Source of the DNA: Kutzneria chonburiensis
GTDB taxonomy: Bacteria > Actinomycetota > Actinomycetes > Mycobacteriales > Pseudonocardiaceae
Length of the DNA stretch: 64,000 nt
Direction of reading: 5' to 3'
Assembly: GCF_028622115.1 (NCBI RefSeq)
Contig: NZ_CP097263.1
Span: 8,494,001 to 8,558,000, forward strand
Made by a program: the position numbers and the translations under genes. Below are positions 7,866 through 18,300 of this stretch, one piece after another. A model generated the notes under the pieces. It was not told where the DNA came from and made no database searches. It was given only the letters and a program-made list of their open reading frames with translations. Every line of letters begins with the position of its first letter. Within the stretch, counting starts at the first letter, position 1.

Positions 7866-10800
7866 GTGCCCGTGCAACTGGTCAGCCCGCAGGAGGTGGC
7901 GGCCGCGCTCGGCCTGCCATCGCCGACGGACGAGCAGGCGGCGGTGGTCGCGGCACCGGCGCAACCCGCTTTGGTGGTGGCCGGCGCGGGGGCGGGCAAG
8001 ACCGAGACCATGGCGGCGCGCGTGGTGTGGCTGGTGGCGAACGGCCTGGTCACGCCGGATCGGGTGCTGGGACTGACCTTCACCCGGAAAGCGGCCCGGC
8101 AGCTGGGCGAACGGATCAGGGCCCGGCTGCGAAGGCTGGCGGGGTCGGGGCTGCTGGACCGGCTGGATCCGGGCGGCGACCGCAGGGCGCTGGTGCTGGC
8201 GACGGAGCCGACGGTCCTGACGTATCACGCCTACGCGGGCCGGCTGGTCGGCGAACACGGACTGAGGCTGCCGGTGGAACCGGGGGCCCGGCTGCTGACG
8301 GGCACTGCGTCGTGGCAGCTGGCGCACCGGGTGGTGGCGACCTGGACCGAGGACCTGGACACGGACAAGGTGCCGGCGACGATCACCGGCTACCTGCTGT
8401 CGCTGGCCGGCGAGCTGGCGGAGCACCTGGTCGAGCCGGACAAGATCCGTCGGCACGCGGAGTGGATGCGGCGGACGATCGAGTCGGCGCCGAAGGGGCC
8501 GAGGCAGCGGGCGGAGTTGTCGACGACGCTGCGGGAGATCGTGGCGGCGCAGCAGTTCCGGGTGGCGATGCTGCCGCTGCTCGAGGCGTACCAACTGCGC
8601 AAGCGCAAGGAGGCGGCGCTCGACTTCGCCGACCAGATGGCGCTGGCGGCCGGCTTGGCCAGTGGCTTCCCGGAGGTCGCCGAGGGAGAGCGAAGCCGGT
8701 ACGGGGCGGTGCTGCTCGACGAGTATCAGGACACGGGTCATGCACAGCGCGTGCTGCTTCGGTCGCTGTTCGGCACGGGCGACCCGATGCCGGTCACGGC
8801 CGTTGGCGATCCCGCACAAGCGATCTACGGCTGGCGCGGGGCCAGCGCGGCCAACCTGCCCCGGTTCACCACCGACTTCCCGCTCGCCGACAAGCGCCCG
8901 GCCCCGAAGTACGGCCTGCTGACCAGCTTCCGCAACCCGCCGGAGGTGCTGGCCGTGGCCAACGCGCTGTCCGGCCCGCTGCGCGCCGCCGGTCTCGACG
9001 TCGACGAACTGCGGGCCAAGCCCGGCGCGGAGCCCGGCGACGTGCATTGCGCGCTACTTCCCGATGTGCGCCAAGAGGTGACGTGGCTGGCCGACGAGCT
9101 GGCGGCGCGGTGGGAGGCCCAGTACGACGCCACCGGCAAGCCGCCGACTGCCGCGGTCCTGGTGCGCCGCCGCGCCGACATGGGTGCCATCGCCCACGCC
9201 CTGCGCGAACGCGGGCTGCCGGTGGAGGTCGTCGGTCTCGGCGGCCTGCTTGACGAGCCCGAGGTGCGCGATCTCGTCAGTGCCCTACGCGTGCTCATCG
9301 AACCCCTCGCCGGCACCGCCGCGGCGCGACTGCTGACGGGCTCGCGCTGGCGGCTCGGCGCCGCCGACATCGCCGCGTTGTGGGACCGGGCCGGCCAGCT
9401 GGCCGGGCGGCAGCGGCCCAGCAGCGGCGACGACCCGTTGGCCGCGATCACCGACGCCCTGCCGGGCGAACACGCCGAACAGGCCGGACTGGTCGACGCC
9501 ATCGACGATCCCGGCGAACCGGAGCAGTACTCGGCCGCCGGCTACCAGCGAATTCGCCGGCTGGGCCACGAGTTGGCCATGCTGCGCCGCCGGCAGGACC
9601 AGCCGCTGCCCGACCTCGTCGCCGACGTGGAACGCACGCTGCTGCTGGACATCGAGGCCACCGCCCGCCCCGGCCGCGTCGGCCGCGCGCACCTCGACGC
9701 CTTCGCCGACGTCGTCGCCGACTACGCCTCGGCCAGTCCGTCGGCGACGCTACCGTCCCTTTTGGACTATCTGCGTACCGCCGAGAACGCCGAGGACGGC
9801 CTCGAGCCCGGCGAGGTCGAGGTGGCCGATGACCGCGTGCAGATCCTCACCATGCACGCCGCCAAGGGTCTCGAATGGGAGATCGTCGTCGTGCCGCACG
9901 TGGTGCGCAATGTGTTCCCGGGCCAGAAGAAGTCCTCGTCGTGGCTGAAGAACGTCACCGAACTGCCGGCTGACCTTCGCGGCGACAGCCAGGACCTGCC
10001 CAAGCTCAACCTCGCCGGCGCGGAGAACCGCAAGGACGTCGAGGAGGCCATCGCCATCCACAACGAGGAGTTCGAGGAGCGACGCCTCGTCGAGGAGCGG
10101 CGGCTGTGCTACGTCGCGCTGACCCGGTCCGAGCGAGTGTTGCTCGTGTCCGGCCACTGGTGGGGCGAGACCGGCGAAAAGCCCCGTGGCCCTTCGGATT
10201 TCCTCGACGAGGTGCACGCCGTGCTCTCCACCGGCGACCGTCCACCCGGCATGATCGACGAGTGGGCCCCCGCCCCGGCCGAGGACGAGGTCAACCCCCT
10301 CATCGCCGATGTCCGCACGGCCAGATGGCCCGTCGACCCCTTGGCCTCACGGCGCGAGGCCGTCGCCGAGGGAGCCATGATGGTGCTGGCCGAGCTCGCC
10401 GCGTTGTCGAAGGAAGGCTCGACGATCGCCGCTGCCGCAGCCACCTCGGCCGCCATCACCGCCGCCACTGCCGCTGTCGCGCGGAGAGAAAGGGCTGTGC
10501 GGCCAACGGAAGCGCCGCCGGAAGAGGGCCTGCCGGAGGAACCTCCGGAGGAAGAGGACTGGCTGGGAGGGGCGTCGGCCGCAGAGGAAGCACTGCCGGA
10601 GGGGGAACCGCAGGCGGAGGAGGACTTGCCGGTCGAGCCGCCGGAGGAGGCGTGGCCGGACGAGCCGCCGGTGGGGGAGGAAGCGCTGGCGGGGGAGGCG
10701 TGGCCGGATGAGCCGCCGGTGGAAGAAGCGCTGCCGGAGGAGGGATGGCCGGACGAGCCGCCGGTGGAGGACTGGGGGGATGGCCCGGGGGAGGTCGAGG

Positions 10801-11504
10801 AAATCCTCGCCGACGACCCCGACCCCGAGGGCTGGGCGGCGGATGTCGACGTGCTTCTGGCCGAACGGGAAGCGGCGCGGAGTCGGCGGGAGCTGGTGGC
10901 GTTGCCGGACCAGCTCACCGTGAGCCAACTGGTGGAGCTGGCCGAAGACCCGGATGCGCTGGCCCGACGGCTGCGCCGGCCGCTGCCGTTCCCGCCGAAT
11001 CCGCTGGCCCGCCGGGGCACGGCCTTCCACGCCTGGCTGGAGCAGCGGTTCAAGTCGAACCGGCTGTTCGACCTGGACGAACTGCCGGGTGCCGCCGATG
11101 ACGTGATCGGACAGGAGACGGACGCGGACCTGGCCCGGCTGCGGGCGGCGTTCCTGGCCAGCGAGTGGGCGGACCGGGTGCCGGCGGACGTGGAGGTGGC
11201 GTTCGAGACGGAAGTGGACGGGGTGGCGGTCCGAGGCCGCATGGACGCGGTCTACGCGGACGCCGACGGCGGCTGGACGGTGGTGGACTGGAAGACGGGC
11301 GCGGTCCCGGAAGGGGACAAGCTGCCGGCGCTGTCGGTGCAGCTGGCGGCCTACCGGCTCGCCTGGGCGGCGCTGAAGAACGTGCCGGTGGACCGGGTCC
11401 GAGCGGCCTTCCACTACGTGCGCCACGATCACACGCTGCGCCCGACCGACCTGCTGGACGCGGACGGCCTGAAGCTGCTGCTGAGCGCGGTGCCGAGGGC
11501 CTAG
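7866..11504 (+). CDS. adnB: AdnB-like helicase-nuclease subunit of AdnAB
   Basis: From GTG 7866 the protein is 1212 residues, somewhat longer than mycobacterial AdnB (about 1095). Motor motifs are intact: Walker A GAGAGKT (40-46), motif II LLDEYQD, motif VI CYVALTRSERVLL. The nuclease has GTAFHAWLEQRF, GRMDAVY and VVDWKTG (D1141, K1143). In mycobacteria the AdnB motor drives translocation. The extra length comes from an acidic Pro/Glu linker between motor and nuclease, encoded at about 10,500-10,845, with three WPDEPPVEE-type repeats. The frame is open back to 7578, but the upstream part is not protein-like; GTG 7863 and 7872 are alternative starts. Stop TAG 11502-11504 interlocks with the stop of the convergent gene. 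Confidence 0.88.
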   Translation: MPVQLVSPQEVAAALGLPSPTDEQAAVVAAPAQPALVVAGAGAGKTETMAARVVWLVANGLVTPDRVLGLTFTRKAARQLGERIRARLRRLAGSGLLDRLDPGGDRRALVLATEPTVLTYHAYAGRLVGEHGLRLPVEPGARLLTGTASWQLAHRVVATWTEDLDTDKVPATITGYLLSLAGELAEHLVEPDKIRRHAEWMRRTIESAPKGPRQRAELSTTLREIVAAQQFRVAMLPLLEAYQLRKRKEAALDFADQMALAAGLASGFPEVAEGERSRYGAVLLDEYQDTGHAQRVLLRSLFGTGDPMPVTAVGDPAQAIYGWRGASAANLPRFTTDFPLADKRPAPKYGLLTSFRNPPEVLAVANALSGPLRAAGLDVDELRAKPGAEPGDVHCALLPDVRQEVTWLADELAARWEAQYDATGKPPTAAVLVRRRADMGAIAHALRERGLPVEVVGLGGLLDEPEVRDLVSALRVLIEPLAGTAAARLLTGSRWRLGAADIAALWDRAGQLAGRQRPSSGDDPLAAITDALPGEHAEQAGLVDAIDDPGEPEQYSAAGYQRIRRLGHELAMLRRRQDQPLPDLVADVERTLLLDIEATARPGRVGRAHLDAFADVVADYASASPSATLPSLLDYLRTAENAEDGLEPGEVEVADDRVQILTMHAAKGLEWEIVVVPHVVRNVFPGQKKSSSWLKNVTELPADLRGDSQDLPKLNLAGAENRKDVEEAIAIHNEEFEERRLVEERRLCYVALTRSERVLLVSGHWWGETGEKPRGPSDFLDEVHAVLSTGDRPPGMIDEWAPAPAEDEVNPLIADVRTARWPVDPLASRREAVAEGAMMVLAELAALSKEGSTIAAAAATSAAITAATAAVARRERAVRPTEAPPEEGLPEEPPEEEDWLGGASAAEEALPEGEPQAEEDLPVEPPEEAWPDEPPVGEEALAGEAWPDEPPVEEALPEEGWPDEPPVEDWGDGPGEVEEILADDPDPEGWAADVDVLLAEREAARSRRELVALPDQLTVSQLVELAEDPDALARRLRRPLPFPPNPLARRGTAFHAWLEQRFKSNRLFDLDELPGAADDVIGQETDADLARLRAAFLASEWADRVPADVEVAFETEVDGVAVRGRMDAVYADADGGWTVVDWKTGAVPEGDKLPALSVQLAAYRLAWAALKNVPVDRVRAAFHYVRHDHTLRPTDLLDADGLKLLLSAVPRA
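10653..10767 (+). repeat. Three tandem 22-bp units inside adnB encoding the acidic linker
   Basis: Copies at 10653-10674, 10701-10722 and 10746-10767 differ by a single base and are spaced 48 and 45 bases apart, always in multiples of three. They encode WPDEPPV followed by Glu-rich spacers. In-frame periodicity suggests expansion by slippage or unequal recombination in a disordered linker. Confidence 0.75.
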
Positions 11505-12055
11505 GGCAGCTGCTCGGCCCCGTCCCAGTGCTGGAGCAGCATCGCGCCGGGGGCGGTGACGTGGGCGTAGAGCACCTCGAGCAGCCAACGGCTGAACGGC
11601 GACGGCCCGAACTCGCTGGCCCGGTCCTCGGGCGCGACCTCGAGCCGGGCGGGCCCGTCGTCACCGGCCCGCACGAGACCGACGCCGTAGTAGTCGAGCT
11701 CGATGAGCGGCCACGGGTCGTAGTCCGGGCTCTCAGGCACGAGCACGGCACAGGGCGCGAGGGTCATGAGCGTGCCGCAGGCCTCAAGGGCCTGGTCGAC
11801 GGTGGACTCGGTGACCAGGATGCCGATGAGCTCGATGGCCGACACCGGCACCACGTCGTGGAACGCGGGCTCGAACCACGAGTGGAACCAGGACGGGTCG
11901 GGCGCGGGCGGCCACCCGTTCTCGGTGCGCCAGCGGTGCACGTCCGCGCGCAGCCGAACCACCGCCGACACTCGTTGACCGAGCACGGCCACATCCGAGA
12001 TCACCGTGCCGCGCCACCCGAGGGCGGACACAGCGTGCTGGGTTCGCGACTGCAC
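11501..12055 (-). CDS. Conserved hypothetical protein (184 aa)
   Basis: I do not recognise a named family. The protein is soluble and acidic with no signal peptide or membrane segment, and is rich in Trp, Pro and Asp (for example PSWFHSWFEPAFHDVV near residue 54 and LIELDYYGVGLVR near 117). Codon use is typical of the window. It starts at GTG 12055 and its TAG overlaps the adnB stop in a CTAG. The upstream DoxX gene runs the same way across a 72-base gap, so the two may be co-transcribed. The function is unknown. Confidence 0.6.
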   Translation of the reverse strand: MQSRTQHAVSALGWRGTVISDVAVLGQRVSAVVRLRADVHRWRTENGWPPAPDPSWFHSWFEPAFHDVVPVSAIELIGILVTESTVDQALEACGTLMTLAPCAVLVPESPDYDPWPLIELDYYGVGLVRAGDDGPARLEVAPEDRASEFGPSPFSRWLLEVLYAHVTAPGAMLLQHWDGAEQLP

Positions 12056-12127
12056 GCGATCATCCTATGGTCAGGGTCGCCGCGGCGACAGGGTCTTGCA
12101 GATGGCCAATTGCAGGAAACATACGGC

Positions 12128-12496
12128 TCAGGCGGCCGAACGGCTCACCCGAAGCGCCCAGATCACCAATGGAACCTGGAGCGGAAGGCGGGCGACAGTG
12201 GCCAGCTGCTCCCCGCGGGACCGGCCACGGGCGTCCAGGGCCATCTTGATATTGGCCGGAAAAACCGCCGTGAACAGGGCGGCCGCGGCCAACCCGCCCA
12301 GCTTCCGGGTGCGCGGCGCGGCCACCGCGGCGGCCACCGCCAGCTCGGCGACCCCGGAGACATACGTCCAGGTCCGGGCGCTGCCGGGCAGCGCCGTCGG
12401 CACGATCCGGTCGTATGGCTTGGGGTAGGCGAAGTGGGTCACGCCCGCGACCGCCAACAGGGCGGACAGCGCGAGCGCCGGACGAGGGGAAGTCAT
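12128..12496 (-). CDS. DoxX-like membrane protein
   Basis: The 122-residue protein has four predicted membrane helices: residues about 6-20, 44-62, 66-82 and 100-116. The motif GVTHFAYPKPYDRIVP after helix 1, and the GVAEL and PANIKMALD segments, are typical of the DoxX/DUF417-like family. Members are small integral membrane proteins linked in mycobacteria to redox and thiol stress. ATG 12496 faces the K+ channel gene, giving a divergent promoter region of about 170 bases. No enzymatic role can be read from the sequence. Confidence 0.75.
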   Translation of the reverse strand: MTSPRPALALSALLAVAGVTHFAYPKPYDRIVPTALPGSARTWTYVSGVAELAVAAAVAAPRTRKLGGLAAAALFTAVFPANIKMALDARGRSRGEQLATVARLPLQVPLVIWALRVSRSAA

Positions 12497-12663
12497 GGAT
12501 CGAGGGTGACACGAAGGGTCCCTCCGCGGCGATGTGATACGGGTCCGTGCAGGTGGAACGCGATGTGGTGGGGAAGTTACCAGAGACCTTCCATGATCGG
12601 TGGAGAAATTACCGACCCGGGGGAGGTGATCAAGCCGTCGCCCGCCCGTTACCCTCCGGCAGC

Positions 12664-13719
12664 ATGAGCACCAGCGGCGACGGCCTCGCCGACCAGCCGG
12701 GCCACGCCCTGGTCGGTGTCGTGCGGATACCGGCCACCGGCGGCAGCCCCGTCCGGACGATCACCCGTCGCCTGCTGTTCGCGCTGCTGGCGCTGGCGGT
12801 CACCGTGGTCATCGTCTACCTCGACCGCGACGGCTACCGGGACACCAACGGCGCCGGCCAGGGCCTGAGCCTGGTCGACTGCCTCTACTACGCGACGGTC
12901 TCGCTGACCGCGACCGGCTACGGCGACATCGTGCCGATCACCGCGGCGGCCCGGCTGGTCAACGTGCTGGTCCTGACGCCGATCCGCGCCCTGTTCCTGA
13001 TCCTGCTGGTCGGCACCACACTGGAGCTGCTGACCGAGCGCTCCCGGCAGTCGTTCAAGATCCAACGCTGGAGGTCGAAGGTGCGCGACCACGTGGTCGT
13101 CGTCGGATACGGCACCAAGGGCCGGGCCGCGGTCGTCACGCTGCTCGGCGACGGTGTCGACGCGGAGCAGATCGTGGTGGTCGACACGGAGAAGGCGGCC
13201 CTCGAGGCGGCCTCCGCCCGCGGACTGGTCACCGTCACCGGCTCGGGCACCCGCTCCGACGTGCTGCGGGTCGCCGGCGCGCCCAAGGCCCGGGCCATCG
13301 TGGTGGCCACCAACCGCGACGACACGGCCGTGCTGGTCACGCTGACCGCCCGCGAACTGGCCCCCAAGGCCCACATCGTCGTCTCGGTGCGCGAGGCCGA
13401 GAACGAGCACCTGCTCCGCCAGTCCGGCGCCGACCAGGTCGTGGTGTCCAGCGAGACGGCCGGCCGGCTGCTCGGCATGGCCACCAGCACGCCGAGCGTG
13501 GTGGCCATGGTCGAGGACCTGCTGACCCCGGACGTCGGCCTGGCCATCGCCGAGCGCGAGGTGGAGGACGGCGAGGTCGGCGGCTCGCCGCGGCACCTGT
13601 CCGACATCGTGCTGGGCGTGGTCCGCAACGGCACGCTGTACCGGGTCGACGCGCCCGAGGCCGACGCCATCGAGACCGGCGATCGCCTGCTGTACGTCAA
13701 GAAGGTGACACCGGCCTAA
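12664..13719 (+). CDS. Two-TM potassium channel with TrkA-N (RCK) domain
   Basis: The 351-residue protein has TM1 (about 37-55), a pore loop with the K+ selectivity filter TATGYGD and TM2 (about 96-118). A Rossmann TrkA-N domain follows, opening with VVVVGYGTKGRAA (GxGxxG) and ending in a TrkA-C-like segment. This is the MthK-type layout: a tetrameric K+ channel gated by ligand binding to cytoplasmic RCK rings. In mycobacteria a similar gene (Rv3200c) follows adnB, so the position fits the conserved block. ATG 12664 is chosen over an upstream extension to 12547, which lacks channel-like sequence. Confidence 0.88.
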   Translation: MSTSGDGLADQPGHALVGVVRIPATGGSPVRTITRRLLFALLALAVTVVIVYLDRDGYRDTNGAGQGLSLVDCLYYATVSLTATGYGDIVPITAAARLVNVLVLTPIRALFLILLVGTTLELLTERSRQSFKIQRWRSKVRDHVVVVGYGTKGRAAVVTLLGDGVDAEQIVVVDTEKAALEAASARGLVTVTGSGTRSDVLRVAGAPKARAIVVATNRDDTAVLVTLTARELAPKAHIVVSVREAENEHLLRQSGADQVVVSSETAGRLLGMATSTPSVVAMVEDLLTPDVGLAIAEREVEDGEVGGSPRHLSDIVLGVVRNGTLYRVDAPEADAIETGDRLLYVKKVTPA

Positions 13720-13799
13720 GTCCCGCCCTTCGTTGGGTGCTTCCGGTCACGGCCCGGCGCTACCGTCCGTGCTGTCCCTTTCACCCTGCGGGAGGACAC

Positions 13800-15197
13800 A
13801 TGGCACGGCGTTTGCCCCTGCCCATCGGCGGTGTCGCGGCGGCCATCGCCGCCGCGGCCGTTCTGCTGCTGCCCCAGGCCGCCACCACGACCACGGTGGC
13901 GGCGACCGAGAGCACGCAGTCCGCCCAGCCCACCTTCGTCTACCGGGTCACCGGCGCCGACGCGGAGAAGCTCTTCTCCTACGGCTTCGACGTGCTCGAG
14001 AACCGTGACGGCAACGACCTGTTCGTGCTCGGCGCCGCGTCCGAGGGCGACCGGCTGCGCCAGGCCGGGTTCAGCGTGAGCACCGAGAGCGCGATGAACC
14101 CGCCGAACTGGACGCCGCCCAAGCCGCGGACCACCAACAACGCCACCGCGGCCGACGCCGGCGAGACGTACTACGGCGGCTACCACACGGTCAACGCCCA
14201 GTTCGCGCACCTGGACCAGGTCGCGCAGGCCCACCCCGACCTGGCCACGGCCTTCACGTACGGCCAGTCCTGGCTGAAGTCCAAGGGCCGTGGCGGCTAC
14301 GACCTCCGTGGCATCTGCATCACCAAGAAGCAGACCGGCGACTGCGCGCTCAACCCGAACTCGGCCAAGCCGCGGTTCTTCCTGATGGCGCAGATCCACG
14401 CCCGTGAGATCACCACCGGCGACGTCGCCTACCGGTGGATCGACTACCTGGTCAACAGCTACAGCACCGACGCGACGGTGAAGGCGCTGCTGGACTCCAC
14501 CGAGATGTGGGTGGTGCCGATCGCCAATCCCGACGGCGTCGACATCGTGCAGCAGGGCGGCAACTCGCCCAAGCTCCAGCGCAAGAACGCCGACACCGCC
14601 AACGGCAGCAACTGCGGCTTCGGCGGCCAGACCGGCGTCGACCTCAACCGCAACTACAACACGCACTTCGGCGGGGCGAGCACCTCGACCGACCCGTGCA
14701 GCGAGGTCTACAAGGGACCGGCGGCCGACTCCGAGATCGAGAACACCTCGATGGAGAAGCTGTTCCGCAACCTGTGGCCGGCCCGGCGGACCGGCACCGG
14801 CGTCACCGACCCGGCGCCCGCCGACACCAAGGGCATCATGATGACCATGCACAGCGACGGCAGCGTCGTCATCTTCCCGTGGGACTACAGCTCTTCCGTG
14901 CACACCGGCAACGACGCCTCGCTGCGGGCCATCGGCAAGCAGCTCGGCTCGATCACCGGCTACCCGTACGGCCAGGCCGGTCAGGTGCTCTACAACGCCT
15001 CCGGCAGCACCGACGACTGGTCCTACGACAAGCTCGGCGTGGCCAGCTTCACCATCGAGGTCGGCGACAACGCCGGCCGCGGCTGCAGCGGCTTCCTGCC
15101 CAAGTACTCCTGCCAGGACAGCTTCTTCTGGCCGAAGATGCGCCCGGCCCTGGTGTACGCCGCCCAGCAGGCCAAGGCCCCGTACCAGAACCACTGA
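13800..15197 (+). CDS. Secreted M14 zinc carboxypeptidase
   Basis: The 465-residue precursor starts at ATG 13800 behind a strong GGGAGG. It carries a signal peptide (hydrophobic about 8-26) and an N-terminal prosegment with VYRVTGADAEKL. The catalytic domain has the zinc motif H-A-R-E in QIHAREITTGD (about residue 200), the substrate-binding VDLNRNYNTHFGG, a later zinc His in MMTMHSDG and the general base Glu in FTIEVGD. This matches actinomycete carboxypeptidase T/SG, which trims C-terminal residues from extracellular peptides. It lacks an extra C-terminal domain. A hairpin terminator follows immediately, shared with the convergent S8 gene. Confidence 0.9.
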   Translation: MARRLPLPIGGVAAAIAAAAVLLLPQAATTTTVAATESTQSAQPTFVYRVTGADAEKLFSYGFDVLENRDGNDLFVLGAASEGDRLRQAGFSVSTESAMNPPNWTPPKPRTTNNATAADAGETYYGGYHTVNAQFAHLDQVAQAHPDLATAFTYGQSWLKSKGRGGYDLRGICITKKQTGDCALNPNSAKPRFFLMAQIHAREITTGDVAYRWIDYLVNSYSTDATVKALLDSTEMWVVPIANPDGVDIVQQGGNSPKLQRKNADTANGSNCGFGGQTGVDLNRNYNTHFGGASTSTDPCSEVYKGPAADSEIENTSMEKLFRNLWPARRTGTGVTDPAPADTKGIMMTMHSDGSVVIFPWDYSSSVHTGNDASLRAIGKQLGSITGYPYGQAGQVLYNASGSTDDWSYDKLGVASFTIEVGDNAGRGCSGFLPKYSCQDSFFWPKMRPALVYAAQQAKAPYQNH

Positions 15198-15210
15198 CAC
15201 CGCAACGAAA

Positions 15211-15247
15211 AAGGGCTCCCGCGGCCAGGCTGGCCGCGGGAGCCCTT
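15211..15247. terminator. Bidirectional intrinsic terminator
   Basis: A perfect 16-bp stem (15211-15226 with 15232-15247) encloses a 5-nt loop. On the minus strand the stem is followed by a run of five T residues, making a classical terminator for the S8 gene. On the plus strand the U-tract is poor, but the hairpin should still end the M14 transcript. Confidence 0.85.
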
Positions 15248-15350
15248 GTCTGTCAACGGATTCGCCCCACCCCCGCGGGATCGAACCCGTGTGTGGCGCG
15301 GGCGGTCCTACCTGAGCCCCAGCAACAGGTAGGCGCCGCCTGCGCCGGCA

Positions 15351-18300
15351 TCACCCCACGGTGTAGCTGTAGGGGAACGCCTTCAGCGAGTCGCCGGCGC
15401 TGGCGAACGCGCTGTAGTCGTCCAGGTAGAGCACGCCGGACACGGTGCTGCCCTTGGCCGCGGTCGGCGTGATGGTCACGCTGATCGTGCCGGTCTGCCC
15501 GGGCTGGAGCACCAGCGGCGTTGCCGCCGGCGCGTTGGCCTGGACGGTGCCGAGCCAGGCGTTGCCGGTCGAGGACGTGACCGCCGGGTCGAACACCTGG
15601 GTGTGCGCGACGAGCCCGATGTTGGCGGTGTTGGCCTTGGCCGGGTCCTGGAACGGCCCGATCTGGTTGAGCTGCGCGAGCCAGAGCCCGGGTGTCAGCT
15701 GCGGCGAGGTGAGCGAGGCGATGGCGACGTTGCCGACGCCGGACCGCTTGAGCACCTCGGGCAGGCCGATGGCCGTGGACAGGTCGAGATCGATCGGCTC
15801 GCTGGCCGACGCCGCCGAGGTGAGCGAGGTCGTCTCGGTCGGCACCAGGAACTTGGTCGCGGTGAACTGCGGCAGCGGCACGTTCGCGGCCTGGTTCAGC
15901 GGCAGCACCTGGAGGTCGTCGGACTTCGTCGACCGCGCGTCGACGAAGTAGGACAGCGCCGCCTTGCCGGTGTTGCGCACCTGGAGCTGGACGGTGGTCG
16001 GCTTGCCGGCCGGCAGCGTGTGAGGCACGGCCACCTTGGCGTCAACCACGTCGTACCGCAGCGAACCGGAGAACTTCTGCGACGTCGCGGTGCCGGCGAC
16101 CGGGTTGGCCGCGGCGATGACGAAGGTCCACCGGCCCGGCGCCGGGTCGCGCCGGTAGACCTGCACCGAGCGGCCGTAGCCGGCCGGGTTGCCGTTGGCG
16201 TCCAGGGTGAGCACGTTGTTCTGGGCGCTCAGCAGCTGGCCGTCCGGGCTGACCAGATAACCGTTGATCACCTGGTTCGGGTCGCCGGCCAGCGTCACGT
16301 CGAGGCCGAGGTCACGCTGCCCGCGCGGCACGTCGAAGCGGTACACGTTGGTCTGCGCCGGACCGCCGGGGCGGCCGTTGCCGCCGGTCAGCGTGCCGGT
16401 GAAGGAACCGCCCCAGCTGGGCAGCTTGGTGCGCAGGATCAGCGGCACCGCCAGCTGCGTGCCCTTGTCGGAGTTCAGCTGCACCGCCGCCGGCAGGTCG
16501 CCGGGGTTGTCCGGGTTGGACGCCAGCACGTGGAAGGTGCCGCTCTGGCCCGGCTTCAGCGTCAGCGAGGACGGGAAGACGGTGCCGGTGGTGACGTACT
16601 TGCTGGTCGCGAACTCCAGCGGGATGGTGCCCTTGACGCTGTTCGGGGCGTTGCGCACCGACACGACGGCGGTCCAGTTGCCCGCCTTCGGCGAGTGCAC
16701 GTCGATGTGGCCGTAGCCGGCGAGCCCCTGCGGGATGGTGTACCCGGTAAGCGTGCCGCTCGGATCGAGCAGCCACATCGTCACGATGCGCGGCCCGGCC
16801 GGCGGGTAGGCCAGCGACGCGTCGAGGTGGTCCGCGCCGGCCGGCACGGTGAACGTCTTGTTCACGTACACGTACTTGCTGCCGTAGGCGTTGGCCCAGG
16901 TCGGCACGGTGGTCGAGGTGCCGTCGATGGCGACCGAGGTGTGCTCGTCGCTCACCTGCTTGGTCAGCGTCCGGTTGTGCGCACTGACGGTCTGCGTCGA
17001 AGCGCCGGTGTTGGTGACCGTCAGGTCCTTGGCCTGCAACTGGCCCGGGTTGCCCTCGGCCAGGATCTGCGTCTGGTTGACGACGAGGTTGTTGCCCTGC
17101 GCGGCCGGCGAACCGTTGCCGTCCTTGACCGACAGCGCGGCGCGCACCGCCTCGTAGGCGTTGAGCTGGCCGGCGCCCTGCCGGTCGGACGGGTCGAGGT
17201 TGTCGGTTGCGGTGCTGGTCAGCAGCTGCTTGACCAGCTGTGGCGCCGGCCGGACGCCGTGGTGGCTGCGCTCGTACGCCTCGATCACCAGCGCGGCCGC
17301 GCCGGCGATCAGCGGCGACGCCATGCTGGTGCCGCCGAACGACTCGATCGGCGCCGGCTGGCCCTTGCCGTTGACGCAGTCGCGATGCACGGTCGGGTTC
17401 GGCGAGCACAGCGCCCAGCCCAGGTCGCCGGGGGCGACGAGGTCGACGACCCGGCCACGCTCGGTGGTGCCGCCGGAGCTGATCGCGGAGATGTTGCCGC
17501 TGACCCACTTGCCGCTGAAGCCGGGCAGGTTCGAGTCCAGCTCGGCGTAGGAGCGGAAGGTGGTGGACGCGCCGGCGGCGATGATCGCCGGGTCGCTGGC
17601 CACGTTGCCGACGGTGCCGGTCACGCCGGAGTCGCCCGAGCTGGCCACGATGGTCACGCCGGCGGCGATGGCCGCCCGGTTGGCCACCGACCACGGGTCG
17701 GTGTTGTTGTCCGGGTACGGGTTGGAGCCGAGCGACTCGTTGATCACGTCGACCTTGTCGACGTTCACCGCGTAGTCGAGGGCCTGCACGATGGCCGAAG
17801 TGGTGCCGAAACCGTTGGAGGCGATGGCCTTCAGCCCGACCAGGCTCGCGTCCGGCGCGACGCCGCGGATCCGGATCGTGCAGCCCTTGGGCAGCGGCGC
17901 CGCGGCGTTGGTCCAGTCGGACAGGTCGTAGGTCTGCCGGCCCTGCGCGGCGATCGCGCTGGCGTCGCCGAACGCCTCGCCGTCCGCGCCGGGGGCGGCG
18001 GTGCCCTCGCCGCTGAAGTCCTGGTAGTCGCTGAACACGCGACTGCCGTCGGCCCGCTTGAGGTCGGGGTTGTCGATGTCGATGCCGTCGGCGATGTAGG
18101 CGACCTTGACGCCCTTGCCGGTGGCCAGGGTCGCGGCCTGAAGCTTGCTCGCGTCGTCGTCGGCGACGTGCGTCGTTTGCAGCGCCTCCGGCTCCAGCAG
18201 CGGCTTGGCCGGGTCGGTCGGGCAGCCCGCGCCCGACGCGGTGCCCGACGCGGCCGCCTGGCCGACGGTCTTCGGCGTCTCCGCCTTGCGCACGGCCAGG

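Noticed and set aside
15275-15295. tRNA T-arm-like sequence on the minus strand (GGGTTCGATCCC)
   Set aside because: The loop has six bases rather than seven when the stem pairs, and no acceptor, D or anticodon arm can be built around it. At most it is a tRNA fragment or chance.
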